Counted from the first letter of the stretch, positions 37,967-47,067 are shown. The stretch: DNA of 64,000 bases from JAYOEY01 sp038116945 (GCA_038116945.1 JAYOEY010000014.1:1-64000), one strand, 5' to 3'. Numbers and translations are program-made. The notes: a model not told the origin generated them from the sequence alone.

Positions 37967-39198
37967 AGAGTCACCCCCAGCGCATCGGCGATGGTGAACA
38001 CGTCCTTATCGCCGCGGCCGCACATGTTCATGACCAGCAGGTGGTCTTTCGGCAAAGTCGGCGCGAGTTGCGTGACGTAGGCAAGCGCATGCGCCGGCTC
38101 GAGCGCGGGAATGATGCCCTCCAGACGCGTGCAGAGCTGGAACGCCGCCAGCGCCTCGTCGTCTGTCGCCGAAACGTACCGGACGCGCCCGGAATCGCGC
38201 AGCCACGCGTGTTCCGGCCCGATCCCGGGATAGTCGAGCCCGGCTGAAATCGAGTGAGCCTCGATGATCTGGCCATCCGCATCCTGCAGCAGATAGGTGC
38301 GGTTTCCGTGCAGGACTCCCGGCGCCCCGGCGGTCAGCGATGCCGCATGCTTGTCGGTATCGACCCCCAGGCCCGCCGCCTCGACCCCGTAGATCGAAAC
38401 GCTGTCCTCGTCGAGAAATTCGTGGAACAGGCCCATGGCGTTGGAGCCGCCGCCAATACAGGCGACAAGGCTGTCGGGCAGCCGTCCCTCCGCCGCCGCC
38501 ATCTGCTCGCGCACCTCGCGGCCGATCACCGACTGGAAATCGCGGACCATCGCAGGATACGGATGCGGGCCCGCGACCGTACCGATGATGTAGAACGTAT
38601 CGTCGACGTTCGACACCCAGTCGCGCAGCGCCTCGTTCATGGCATCCTTGAGCGTCGCCGTTCCGGAATCGACCGGCACCACCTCGGCGCCAAGCAGCTT
38701 CATGCGGAACACGTTGGGAGCCTGCCGCTCAATATCGGTGCGCCCCATATAGACGACGCATTGCAGCCCGAACCTGGCGCATACGGTCGCCGTTGCCACG
38801 CCGTGCTGGCCGGCCCCGGTCTCGGCGATGATCCGTTTCTTGCCCATCCGGCGGGCCAGCAGGATCTGACCCATCGTATTGTTGATCTTGTGCGCGCCGG
38901 TGTGATTGAGCTCGTCGCGCTTGAAATAGATCTTCGCGCCGCCCAGATGTTCGGTCAGCCGTTCAGCGTGGTAAAGCGGGCTGGGCCGGCCGACATAATG
39001 GGCGAGGAATTCATCGAGCTCGGCCTGGAAGGACGGATCGGCGCGCGCCGCATCGTACGCCTTCTCCACCTGCAGGATCAGCGGCATCAGCGTTTCGGCG
39101 ACGTAGCGGCCGCCGTAAATCCCGAAATGCCCGCGATCGTCTGGCAAAGCGCGGTAGCTGTTGGGCTTGTCTGTTTCAGTCGGGATGCTGTCAGTCAT
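37963..39198 (-). CDS. trpB: Tryptophan synthase beta subunit
   Basis: A 411-residue PLP enzyme joining indole and serine. The PLP lysine lies in LNHTGAHKINN; GAGQHGVATATVCA and CIGGGSNAMGLF bind the cofactor phosphate. The N-terminal GHFGIYGGRYVAETLMP is typical. Separated from trpF by 51 bp; overlaps trpA by 4 bp. Confidence 0.97.
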   Translation of the reverse strand: MTDSIPTETDKPNSYRALPDDRGHFGIYGGRYVAETLMPLILQVEKAYDAARADPSFQAELDEFLAHYVGRPSPLYHAERLTEHLGGAKIYFKRDELNHTGAHKINNTMGQILLARRMGKKRIIAETGAGQHGVATATVCARFGLQCVVYMGRTDIERQAPNVFRMKLLGAEVVPVDSGTATLKDAMNEALRDWVSNVDDTFYIIGTVAGPHPYPAMVRDFQSVIGREVREQMAAAEGRLPDSLVACIGGGSNAMGLFHEFLDEDSVSIYGVEAAGLGVDTDKHAASLTAGAPGVLHGNRTYLLQDADGQIIEAHSISAGLDYPGIGPEHAWLRDSGRVRYVSATDDEALAAFQLCTRLEGIIPALEPAHALAYVTQLAPTLPKDHLLVMNMCGRGDKDVFTIADALGVTL

Positions 39199-39249
39199 GA
39201 TCTAGCCGGTCGATAAGGCGGCGGAGTTTATAGGCACGCACGCCCCCTG

Positions 39250-39930
39250 TCAGCCGTCTTGCGGTCCCACGGACGCCGCGGCAACCGCCTTCAGGAAATC
39301 CCTGATCTTGCCGACGTCCTTGACGCCGGGCGCGCTTTCGACGCCGGAAGATACATCGACGGCCCTCGCGCCGGTTCGCGCGATCGCTTCTCCGACATTG
39401 CCCGCGTCGAGCCCGCCCGACAGCATCCATGGGAGCGGCCAGTCGTAACCCGCGATCAGGTCCCAGTCGAAGGAAAGCGCGTTGCCGCCGGGAAGCGCGC
39501 CCTTCATGCCGGGCGGCGCCTTGGCGTCGAACAGCAGCCGGTCCGCAACGCCGAAATACGCTTCGGCGGACGCAACATCGTCCGCGCCGGCGATCTTGAT
39601 CGCCTTGAACACCGGGCGACCTGTCCGCCGTCTGATCTCCGCAACCCGGTCCGGCGTCTCGCTGCCGTGGAGCTGAAGAAAATCGAGCGGCGCCTTGCCG
39701 ACAATCGAATCCAGCGTTCCATCGTCCGTATCGACAAACAGCCCGACCTTCAGCACCCCCGCCGGAACGGGCGCGCAGAGCGCGGCGGCCTGTTCAGCGG
39801 AAACCGCGCGCGGCGATGGCGGGTAGAAAACCAACCCGACATAGGACGCGCCGCCCTCGATGGCGGACTGCATCGCTTCGGCGCTGTTGATGCCGCAGAT
39901 CTTGGCTTCGACGGGCATCGTCCAGATCAC
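39250..39930 (-). CDS. trpF: Phosphoribosylanthranilate isomerase
   Basis: A 226-residue TIM barrel catalysing the Amadori rearrangement in tryptophan synthesis. KICGIN carries the catalytic Cys and FLQLHGSE follows; the catalytic Asp is in VDVSSGVE. The GTG at 39930 overlaps the pyrF stop (GTGA); an ATG four codons later is an alternative. The pyrF-trpF-trpB-trpA order is common in alphaproteobacteria. Confidence 0.95.
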   Translation of the reverse strand: MIWTMPVEAKICGINSAEAMQSAIEGGASYVGLVFYPPSPRAVSAEQAAALCAPVPAGVLKVGLFVDTDDGTLDSIVGKAPLDFLQLHGSETPDRVAEIRRRTGRPVFKAIKIAGADDVASAEAYFGVADRLLFDAKAPPGMKGALPGGNALSFDWDLIAGYDWPLPWMLSGGLDAGNVGEAIARTGARAVDVSSGVESAPGVKDVGKIRDFLKAVAAASVGPQDG

Positions 39931-40625
39931 ACGCCGGCAGCGATTTCGTCGGCGATGCGCTTCGCGGCATCGGCCGGACTGTCCGCCCGCGTGATCGGCC
40001 GGCCGATGACCAGATAGTCCGCGCCGTCCCGCACCGCTTCAGCCGGGGTCATGACACGGACCTGATCGTCGGTCGATGCCCAGACCGGACGCACACCCGG
40101 AACGACCAGCAGGCAATCGCCGCCAAGCGCCGACCGCAGCGCCGCGACCTCGCGCGGCGAGGCGACAAGCCCGTCGGCCCCGGCATCGCGCGCGACCGCA
40201 CCCAGCCTGAGCACCTGTTCGGCTGCGGGCCCGGCCTGCCCGACGGCGGCCAGATCGTCGTCGCCGAGACTGGTCAGAACGGTAACGGCGACGATCTTCG
40301 GACCGGTGTCGCCGCGCGCCTCTGCCGCGGCGCGGACCATTGCAGGCCCTCCGGAAGCATGGATGGTCAGCATGAAGCAGTCGAGCCCGGCCGCGGCGCG
40401 AACGGCGCCGGCGACCGTGTTGGGGATGTCGTGGAACTTGAGATCGAGAAAAATCTTCTGGCCGGTCGCCGCGATGCGCCGTACGCCTTCCGGCCCCTGG
40501 GAGGTAAAAAATTCCTTGCCAAGCTTCACGCCGCCGACGGCGCCGGCAAGAGAATCGGAAAAAGCCAGCGCTTCGTCGAGAACCGGCGTGTCGATGGCGC
40601 AAAGAATTCGGCTGGAGGGGGTCAC
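39927..40625 (-). CDS. pyrF: Orotidine 5'-phosphate decarboxylase
   Basis: A 232-residue enzyme making UMP. The catalytic array FLDLKFHDIPNTV (Lys-Asp) is intact, and the family start is ILCAIDTP. The GTG at 40625 with GAGG about 6 nt upstream is preferred over a TTG at 40652, which would lie at the expected transcript start of the promoter found at 40663-40691. It heads the pyrF-trpF-trpB-trpA-accD-folC run. Confidence 0.95.
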   Translation of the reverse strand: MTPSSRILCAIDTPVLDEALAFSDSLAGAVGGVKLGKEFFTSQGPEGVRRIAATGQKIFLDLKFHDIPNTVAGAVRAAAGLDCFMLTIHASGGPAMVRAAAEARGDTGPKIVAVTVLTSLGDDDLAAVGQAGPAAEQVLRLGAVARDAGADGLVASPREVAALRSALGGDCLLVVPGVRPVWASTDDQVRVMTPAEAVRDGADYLVIGRPITRADSPADAAKRIADEIAAGV

Positions 40626-40662
40626 GGTCGACCTCGCTGCGGTGATTTTCAAATGGCCGCCC

Positions 40663-40691
40663 TATATAGGGCGCGGCCACGCGACAGGCAA
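40663..40691 (-). promoter_or_regulatory. Promoter of the pyrF-trp run, inside a palindrome
   Basis: On the minus strand TTGCCT (40686-40691) and TATATA (40663-40668) have a 17-nt spacer. The -10 box is the centre of a perfect 16-bp palindrome, CGCCCTATATAGGGCG (40658-40673), which could serve as an operator. Confidence 0.6.
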
Positions 40692-40692
40692 A

Positions 40693-41016
40693 TCAGCGAC
40701 CGTTGGAAAAGTCGGTTCGGGCGGGCAGGCCGACGGTGGGAGCGTCCGGATGGTCCGAACCGGCGCGTACCGCCCGTTCGGCCCGGCGCTCGCTGGAACG
40801 AACCCGCATTCTGAGCCGCTGGCGCGAAAATACCGCAAATCCGGTCCCGATCAGCAGCCCGACGGCAAAAGCCCCCAGAATTCCGGCAAACAGCGGAACG
40901 GATGCCGTAAACGGCAACGGCCAGAGATTGAGCGTCACCGTTTCGCGGTTGGCGACGGCGAACGTAACGAACAGGATGATGAACGACGCGAGGACGATCC
41001 GGATCAGGGTTCGCAT
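40693..41016 (-). CDS. LapA-domain membrane protein
   Basis: A 107-residue protein with two hydrophobic helices (residues 5-22 and about 38-64) and a basic, probably cytoplasmic C-terminal tail. It matches the LapA/DUF1049 family; the E. coli homologue LapA lies beside LapB and helps control LPS synthesis through FtsH and LpxC. No lapB is nearby, so the role is inferred by family only. It follows ihfB by 27 bp on the same strand, a common alphaproteobacterial arrangement. Confidence 0.8.
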   Translation of the reverse strand: MRTLIRIVLASFIILFVTFAVANRETVTLNLWPLPFTASVPLFAGILGAFAVGLLIGTGFAVFSRQRLRMRVRSSERRAERAVRAGSDHPDAPTVGLPARTDFSNGR

Positions 41017-41043
41017 TTCAGCCGTCCCCGCGAAGGCGCCCGG

Positions 41044-41331
41044 TCAGGCGTCCGACGTATTCAGCCGAACGCGCAGGTCCTTGCCCACCTTGAAGAACGG
41101 CACGGACTTGCGATCAACATGCACCGTTTCGCCGGTCCGGGGATTACGGCCCGCCCGTTCGTCGCGATTCTTGACGGAGAATGCACCGAAGCCCCGCAAT
41201 TCGACCCTGTCGCCATTGGACAACGCGCCGGAAATTTCTTCGAAAATCGTCGACACGATGCGTTCGACATCGCGCTGATAGAGATGCGGATTCTTTTCGG
41301 CAAGCCGCAGTATCAATTCTGATTTTGTCAT
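41044..41331 (-). CDS. ihfB: Integration host factor beta subunit
   Basis: A 95-residue DNA-bending HU/IHF-family protein. MTKSELILRLAEKNPHL is the beta-type start and GRNPRTGE with the DNA-intercalating Pro follows. It partners with IHF alpha in recombination, replication and sigma-54-dependent transcription; rpoN is also in this window. GGAGG lies about 7 nt before the ATG at 41331. It sits between sppA and the LapA-like gene. Confidence 0.95.
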   Translation of the reverse strand: MTKSELILRLAEKNPHLYQRDVERIVSTIFEEISGALSNGDRVELRGFGAFSVKNRDERAGRNPRTGETVHVDRKSVPFFKVGKDLRVRLNTSDA

Positions 41332-41390
41332 ACCCACCCGCCTCCTTACGAACCGGCGCGCCCCCCGGCACACCTCAGTTCGAGGCCTTC

Positions 41391-42302
41391 TCAGCGCATT
41401 CGAGGGTGCCAGACCGACACCAGCCCGTCAAGTGTAAGTCGTTCAGAAAACGCCGTTTTTCCAATCAGGCTGGAGGCATAGTCAAACCACGATTCAACTT
41501 CTCTGCCGAACTTCACGTCGCGTACCGGGAGACCGGCGGCGACCTTTCGTTCCTTTTCAAGCCAGGAGCGTCCCTCGTCCTCTCCCCCGATCGCATCGAC
41601 CAGCCCGTTCCTGACCGCCATCTGGCCGGTGAATATGCGCCCGTCCGCCAGCGCCTTCGCCCTGGCGCGATCCATTTTTCGGCCATCGACGACCATGGTC
41701 AGGAACATTTCCTGCATGTCGTTGACCAGCGACTGCGTGGCGGCGCGCACGGCCGGGGTCATTTTGGTCACCGGCGATGGCTCGGCCTTGAACGGGCCGC
41801 TTCTCACGGTCTCGACGGAGACCCCGAGTTTGCCGAGAAGGTCGGTAAATTCCGCCGTCTGGAACAGAACGCCGATCGATCCGGTTATGGTGCCGCGCTG
41901 GGCATAGATACGATGGGCCGCCAACGCGACCATGTAACCGGCCGAGGTCGCAAGGTCGTCCATGACGGCCACCACCGGCTTCCTGGCGGCGACTTCGCGG
42001 ATCGCGCGGTGCAGGGTTTCCCCGCCGACGACCGTACCGCCAGGAGTATTGATCCGTACGATCAGAGCCTTGACCCGGTCGTCGTCGCGGAGTTTTTCAA
42101 TGGCGGCAAGCTGATCCGTATCGAGACGGACGATGCCTTCGATCGAAAGCCGGGCGATCCTGTCGCGGGTATCGACGCCGGCGAACCGACCGACGGCGAC
42201 CGCAACCGCGGCGACGCCGAGCAGAATGGCGACGCCGCGCCACCACCCCAATCGGCGTTTCAGACGGCGGCGGTCAACCAGATAATCAGCATCAAGCGCC
42301 AC
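41391..42302 (-). CDS. sppA: Signal peptide peptidase SppA (short form)
   Basis: A 303-residue inner-membrane serine protease degrading cleaved signal peptides. One membrane helix (GVAILLGVAAVAVAVG) is followed by the catalytic domain with Ser in DDLATSAGYMVA and the general-base Lys in RSGPFKAEPSP. It has only the single domain of the Gram-positive/short type, half the length of E. coli SppA. It is in the rpsA-sppA-ihfB-lapA run. Confidence 0.93.
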   Translation of the reverse strand: MALDADYLVDRRRLKRRLGWWRGVAILLGVAAVAVAVGRFAGVDTRDRIARLSIEGIVRLDTDQLAAIEKLRDDDRVKALIVRINTPGGTVVGGETLHRAIREVAARKPVVAVMDDLATSAGYMVALAAHRIYAQRGTITGSIGVLFQTAEFTDLLGKLGVSVETVRSGPFKAEPSPVTKMTPAVRAATQSLVNDMQEMFLTMVVDGRKMDRARAKALADGRIFTGQMAVRNGLVDAIGGEDEGRSWLEKERKVAAGLPVRDVKFGREVESWFDYASSLIGKTAFSERLTLDGLVSVWHPRMR

Positions 42303-42357
42303 GTCGCCGTCCTCCTGCCACCCTCAGGATCGAACCGGAAAGTCGGCGGGCGCCCGA

Positions 42358-44115
42358 TCAGGAGCCCGCGTCTTCGTCCTTGCCGTCTTCGCCGGACGCC
42401 GTGTCGCCCTCGGCCCGGCGCATGGCCGCACCAAGGATATCGCCAAGGCTGGCCCCGGAGTCGCTCGAGCCGTAATTCTCCATCGCCGTTTTCTCCTCGG
42501 CGATTTCGTGAGCCTTGATCGACAGCGTCAATTTGTGTTCGCGACGATCGACATTGGTGATTACCGCATCGACGCGGTCGCCAACGGCAAACCGGTCGGG
42601 GCGCTGCTCGCTGCGTTCGCGCGACAGGTCGCCGCGCCGGATAAAGCCGGGGAGCGAACCGGCGACCGTGACCTCGAGTCCGTTATCGACCACTGCAGAA
42701 ACGGTGCAGGTTACGACCTCGCCCTTTTTCACCTCGTCGCCCGCCGCCTGGAACGGATCTTCGGACAATTGCTTGACGCCAAGGCTGATGCGTTCTTTTT
42801 CGATATCGACGTCGAGGACCTTCGCCTTGACCATATCGCCTTTCTTGTATTCCTGGATCGCATCTTCCCCGGACTTGTCCCACGACAGGTCGGAGAGATG
42901 GATCATGCCGTCGATTTCGCCGTCGAGGCCGATGAACAGGCCGAACTCGGTGATGTTGCGCACCTCTCCCTCGACTTCGGTTCCGGTCGGGAAGCGGCCC
43001 TGGAAATCGACCCACGGGTTTTCCTGGGTCTGCTTTATGCCGAGCGAAATGCGCCGTTTGACGGGATCGACGTCGAGTACCATGACGTCGACTTCCTGGC
43101 TGGTAGAAATGATCTTGCCGGGATGGATGTTTTTCTTGGTCCAGCTCATTTCGGATACGTGCACCAGACCTTCAATGCCGGGCTCCAGCTCGACGAAGGC
43201 GCCGTAATCGGTAATGTTGCTGACCCGACCGGTATAGCGTGCGCCAATCGGGTACTTGGCCTCGACGCCATCCCACGGATCGGCCTCAAGCTGCTTCATT
43301 CCGAGCGAAATTCTCTGCGTATCCGAATTGAAGCGGATGACCTGGACATTGACCGTCTGGCCGACCGTCAGAACCTCGCTGGGATGATTGATCCGCCGCC
43401 ACGCGATGTCGGTGACGTGGAGCAGCCCGTCGACGCCGCCCAGATCCACAAAGGCGCCGTAATCGGTCAGATTCTTGACGATCCCCTCGATGACCTGACC
43501 TTCGGCAAGGCCGGAAAGAAGCTCGCTGCGCTGTTCGGCGCGCGATTCTTCGAGAACCGCGCGGCGCGATACGACGATATTGCCGCGACGGCGATCCATC
43601 TTGAGGATCTGGAAAGGCTGCGGCGTGCCCATCAGCGGCGTCACATCGCGCACCGGCCGGACATCGACCTGGCTGCCGGGAAGGAACGCCACCGCGCCGG
43701 ACAGGTCGACCGTAAAGCCGCCCTTGACGCGGCCGAAAATCGATCCGGTAACCCGTTCGGTGTTATTGAACGCCTGTTCCAGCATGGTCCAGGCCTCCTC
43801 GCGTCTCGCCTTCTCGCGCGACAGAACGGCCTCGCCCTGACGGTCTTCCAGGCGTTCCAGATAGACGTCCACAATGTCGCCCGGCGCGACCCTGGCTTCT
43901 CCCTCGGAGATGCCGAATTCCCTCAGCGGAATGCGGCCTTCGGATTTCAGCCCGACATCGATCAGTACGGCGTCGCCGTCGATCGAAATTATCGTGCCCT
44001 TAACAACCGATCCCTCGGACAGCTCGCCCTCTCCGAAGGTTTCCTCCAGCATCGCCGCGAAGGTTTCATCGTCAATCGCGGCGTCGTCGCCGGTCTGCGC
44101 CATATCTGTCGCCAT
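42358..44115 (-). CDS. rpsA: 30S ribosomal protein S1
   Basis: A 585-residue protein of six S1 RNA-binding repeats, several ending in TDYGAFVDLGGVDGLLHVTD or very similar strings. It binds mRNA leaders and aids translation initiation. GAGG precedes the ATG at 44115; Met5 is an alternative. The C-terminal 40 residues are acidic and variable. It lies 107 bp downstream of cmk, as in most proteobacteria; the gap has a small GCCGG/CCGGC hairpin but I see no clear promoter. Confidence 0.97.
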   Translation of the reverse strand: MATDMAQTGDDAAIDDETFAAMLEETFGEGELSEGSVVKGTIISIDGDAVLIDVGLKSEGRIPLREFGISEGEARVAPGDIVDVYLERLEDRQGEAVLSREKARREEAWTMLEQAFNNTERVTGSIFGRVKGGFTVDLSGAVAFLPGSQVDVRPVRDVTPLMGTPQPFQILKMDRRRGNIVVSRRAVLEESRAEQRSELLSGLAEGQVIEGIVKNLTDYGAFVDLGGVDGLLHVTDIAWRRINHPSEVLTVGQTVNVQVIRFNSDTQRISLGMKQLEADPWDGVEAKYPIGARYTGRVSNITDYGAFVELEPGIEGLVHVSEMSWTKKNIHPGKIISTSQEVDVMVLDVDPVKRRISLGIKQTQENPWVDFQGRFPTGTEVEGEVRNITEFGLFIGLDGEIDGMIHLSDLSWDKSGEDAIQEYKKGDMVKAKVLDVDIEKERISLGVKQLSEDPFQAAGDEVKKGEVVTCTVSAVVDNGLEVTVAGSLPGFIRRGDLSRERSEQRPDRFAVGDRVDAVITNVDRREHKLTLSIKAHEIAEEKTAMENYGSSDSGASLGDILGAAMRRAEGDTASGEDGKDEDAGS

Positions 44116-44222
44116 AAAGTCAAATACCTCTTTTCCACGCAGCGCCGGAAAGTGCCGGCAGGCTGCTGACCCAGACCGTGCAGGGGCTGGCCCCCCATGG
44201 GCCGGTTCCCTACCCCGACAAC

Positions 44223-44882
44223 TTACGCCTGGGACATGTTCCGCGAACTAACGTAATCCAGCGCGGCAGCGAATGCGGTGTCGGCGTCCATTTCGGTCGT
44301 ATCGAGAACGAACGCGTCTTCCGCAGGCACCAGCGGCGCGACGCTGCGCGATCTGTCGCGTTCGTCACGCTCCCGCATTTCCTGCAGAACGCGCGCAGGT
44401 ATAGCCGCAACACCCCGTTCCTGCAACTCTTTAACCCGCCTCTGCGCCCGGACGTCGACATCGGCATCCACGAAGATTTTTGCATCCGCGGCAGGACAGA
44501 TCACGGTGCCGATATCGCGCCCGTCGAGTATCGCGCCGGGCTTTCCGCCGGGCGGCGCCGCGGCGAACCGGCGCTGAAGGTCGACCAGGGCTTCGCGGAC
44601 CGCCGGTATCGCCGCGACCCTGCTGGCGCCGTTTGCGACCTCGTCGGTGCGGAGCAGGGATTCCTCGATCGCGCCGGGATCCAGGGTCTTCGCCGCATCG
44701 ACCGCCAAACTCTCCGAAAATCCCGCGCCTCCGTGCGACTGCGAAACGGCATAGGCGACCGCGCGGTACAGAAGCCCGGTATCCAGATAGGCGAAACCCA
44801 GACGGGCGGCGAGCCTCCGGGCAAGAGTGCCCTTGCCGCTTGCCGCGGTTCCATCCACAGCGATCACGTAAGCGCCGGACAC
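44223..44882 (-). CDS. cmk: Cytidylate kinase
   Basis: A 219-residue kinase for CMP and dCMP. The P-loop is DGTAASGKGTLARRLA and the CMP-binding part DTGLLYRAVAY; RDIGTVICPAADAK is conserved. The GTG at 44882 starts 4 bp after the aroA stop; an ATG at 44918 would overlap aroA by 32 bp and add 12 residues not typical of the family. The order aroA-cmk-rpsA is conserved widely. Confidence 0.95.
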   Translation of the reverse strand: MSGAYVIAVDGTAASGKGTLARRLAARLGFAYLDTGLLYRAVAYAVSQSHGGAGFSESLAVDAAKTLDPGAIEESLLRTDEVANGASRVAAIPAVREALVDLQRRFAAAPPGGKPGAILDGRDIGTVICPAADAKIFVDADVDVRAQRRVKELQERGVAAIPARVLQEMRERDERDRSRSVAPLVPAEDAFVLDTTEMDADTAFAAALDYVSSRNMSQA

Positions 44883-44886
44883 GGTC

Positions 44887-46221
44887 TCAGCCGCCGACTT
44901 TTTCGGATATGTCCGCACCGAGGCCGTTCATGAGATCGACAAAACCGGGAAAGCTCGTTCCGATATGCGCCCCATCGTCAATCGACACGGGTTCGGCGGC
45001 CGCGCTGCCCGCCACAATGAACGACATCGCGATGCGATGATCCATCCGCGCCTCGACCGTACCGCCCCCTCGTATCCTGCCGCCGGTGCCGACGACGATC
45101 AGATCGTCGCCCTCGATGGCGGCATCGACGCCGATCCGGGCGAGCCCGTCGCAGATCGCCGCCAGACGATCGCTTTCCTTGACCCGCAATTCGCCCAGCC
45201 CGCGCATCCGGGACGTCCCGCTGGCCGCCGCCGCCGCGACCGCCAAAACGGGATACTCGTCGATCATCGACGGCGCACGTTCCGCCGGCACATCGACCGC
45301 CCTGAGTTCGCATGAACGAACGATCAGGTCTGCGGCGGGTTCGCCCGCCTCCTCGCGCGGGTCCTCCATGACGATGTCGGCGCCCATCTCTTCGAGCGTC
45401 CGGAACAGACCGGCGCGCAGAGGGTTGAGCCCGACTGCCGGGATCGAAATTTCAGCATCCCGCGAAATCAGGGCCGCGACCGCGGGAAAGGCTGCCGACG
45501 AGGGATCGCGCGGTACGGCGATTTTCCGCGGTTCGAGTTCGGGCTCTCCGGTCAGCACGATGCGCCGCCCGCCCCCCTCGAGTTCCTCCATGGTCAGAGA
45601 CGCACCGAAATGGCGCAGCATCAGTTCGGTATGATCCCGGCTCGGCCGCGTTTCGATGACGCTGGTTTCACCGGGTGTATTGAGACCGGCGAGCAGGACG
45701 GCCGATTTGACCTGGGCGGAGGGAACCGGCAACCGGTATTCGATGGGAAGGGGATTTCGCGCGCCGATCACACAAAGCGGCATACGGCCGCCGTCGCGCG
45801 CAATGACCTGGGCGCCCATCTGCCGGACCGGATCGGCGATCCGCTCCATCGGCCGATTGCGAAGCGACGCATCGCCGGTGAAATGCGCGGTCATGGCATG
45901 AGTCGCCACCAGCCCCATCAGAAGGCGCGCTCCGGTTCCTGAATTTCCAAGATCGAGCACATCCGCCGGTTCGCCGAGCCCGCCGATGCCGACGCCATGG
46001 ACGCGCCACACGCCATCGTCGTCGCGCACGCTGCGGACACCCATTTTTTCAAGCGCCGCCGCGGTCCGCATCACATCGTCGCCGTCGAGCAGGCCCCGGA
46101 TCTCGGTTTCTCCCGCAGCCAGCGCGCCGATCATGAGCGCGCGGTGCGAAATCGATTTGTCGCCCGGCACATCCGCCCTGCCTTTCAGGGTCCTGACGGG
46201 AGCGGAAATCAACTTCGTCAT
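44887..46221 (-). CDS. aroA: 3-phosphoshikimate 1-carboxyvinyltransferase (class II)
   Basis: A 444-residue shikimate-pathway enzyme (EPSP synthase). GDKSISHRALMIGALA binds phosphoenolpyruvate and phosphate, and LGNSGTGARLLMGL is the conserved loop. The strings RDHTE and SAQVKSA are those given for class II enzymes, which are often naturally glyphosate-tolerant; tolerance is inferred, not shown. It heads the aroA-cmk-rpsA run. Confidence 0.96.
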   Translation of the reverse strand: MTKLISAPVRTLKGRADVPGDKSISHRALMIGALAAGETEIRGLLDGDDVMRTAAALEKMGVRSVRDDDGVWRVHGVGIGGLGEPADVLDLGNSGTGARLLMGLVATHAMTAHFTGDASLRNRPMERIADPVRQMGAQVIARDGGRMPLCVIGARNPLPIEYRLPVPSAQVKSAVLLAGLNTPGETSVIETRPSRDHTELMLRHFGASLTMEELEGGGRRIVLTGEPELEPRKIAVPRDPSSAAFPAVAALISRDAEISIPAVGLNPLRAGLFRTLEEMGADIVMEDPREEAGEPAADLIVRSCELRAVDVPAERAPSMIDEYPVLAVAAAAASGTSRMRGLGELRVKESDRLAAICDGLARIGVDAAIEGDDLIVVGTGGRIRGGGTVEARMDHRIAMSFIVAGSAAAEPVSIDDGAHIGTSFPGFVDLMNGLGADISEKVGG

Positions 46222-46416
46222 CGAACATTCCTTGTCTTTTCCGCCGTGCGGCGCAATCCGCGCGGCCGCCCGGCCGGGGCGTCGTCTCTACCATATCCCG
46301 ATCGGGTTGCGGTAGCGCGTTTGCGGGGTTTAAACGAACCGTAATTTTGTTTTTGACAGTATTTGCCGATCATGGCATTGGCAGTACCGCTGTGGGCCTC
46401 GAAAAAGGAGAATGAA

Positions 46417-46788
46417 GTGGCGAAGCCCGAACTGGGAAAAAAGCGCGCGTGCGGCGGTTGCGGCGCAAAGTTCTACGATCTGAACAAGGACCCCATCGTT
46501 TGCCCGAAATGCGAGACGGTTCTTGATCTTTCAGTGCAGGTTCGATCAAGCCGGCCAAAACCCGCACCCGTGCCAAAGCCGGAAGAAAGCAAGAAGTCGA
46601 GCGACGACGTTGATCTCGACCTCGATGACGACGATGACGAATTCGACGATGACGACGACATCGTTCTTGACGATGACGAGGAAGACGAAGACATGATGGA
46701 AGACGCGTCGGAACTCGGCGAGGACAAGGACGATTTGTTCGAAGTCATCGACACGGTCGAAGAAAAGGAGAAGGGCGAGGAAGCCTGA
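46417..46788 (+). CDS. FYDLN-acid family protein (TIGR02300)
   Basis: A 123-residue protein. The N-terminal third holds a zinc-ribbon-like CGGC...CPKC pair around the FYDLN motif (about residues 12-38). The remaining two thirds are extremely acidic, with long Asp/Glu runs. The family is found in alphaproteobacteria and has no known function; a chaperone- or RNA-polymerase-associated role would be guesswork. The GTG at 46417 has AAGGAG 6 nt upstream; an ATG at 46363 lacks one. The 195-bp gap to aroA holds TTGACA (46353-46358) without a clear -10 box. Confidence 0.85.
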   Translation: MAKPELGKKRACGGCGAKFYDLNKDPIVCPKCETVLDLSVQVRSSRPKPAPVPKPEESKKSSDDVDLDLDDDDDEFDDDDDIVLDDDEEDEDMMEDASELGEDKDDLFEVIDTVEEKEKGEEA

Positions 46789-46814
46789 CGCAGAACCGTC
46801 CGTAAAACCGGGTC

Positions 46815-46844
46815 TTGCCATCCGGGGGGGAACTTGGCTAGTTT
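46815..46844 (+). promoter_or_regulatory. Candidate promoter of tRNA-Ala
   Basis: TTGCCA (46815-46820) and TAGTTT (46839-46844) with an 18-nt spacer, about 66 bp before the tRNA. Spacer and boxes are only moderate. Confidence 0.3.
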
Positions 46845-46910
46845 CCGCCGGCGCGCGGGACCCGCACCCGGCATCGGAAGCGGCGTTCCTCAGGATACAA
46901 ACGGAATACA

Positions 46911-46986
<76 letters not shown>

Positions 46987-46994
46987 GTCAGAAA

Positions 46995-47025
46995 AGGCCC
47001 GGTCCGATGCGACCGGGCCTTTTTT
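46995..47025 (+). terminator. Rho-independent terminator after tRNA-Ala
   Basis: A perfect 10-bp stem AGGCCCGGTC (46995-47004) with GACCGGGCCT (47011-47020), loop CGATGC, then TTTTT. It sits 8 bp after the tRNA and also separates it from the convergent stress-protein gene. Confidence 0.95.
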
Positions 47026-47067
47026 CATTCGGGCGACCGAAGCGGTTTCGCGCCGGCCGGAAAGGCG

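Noticed and set aside
46473..46874. A Ser-rich antisense frame opposite the FYDLN-acid gene
   Set aside because: The Ser runs are the reverse reading of Asp/Glu codons.
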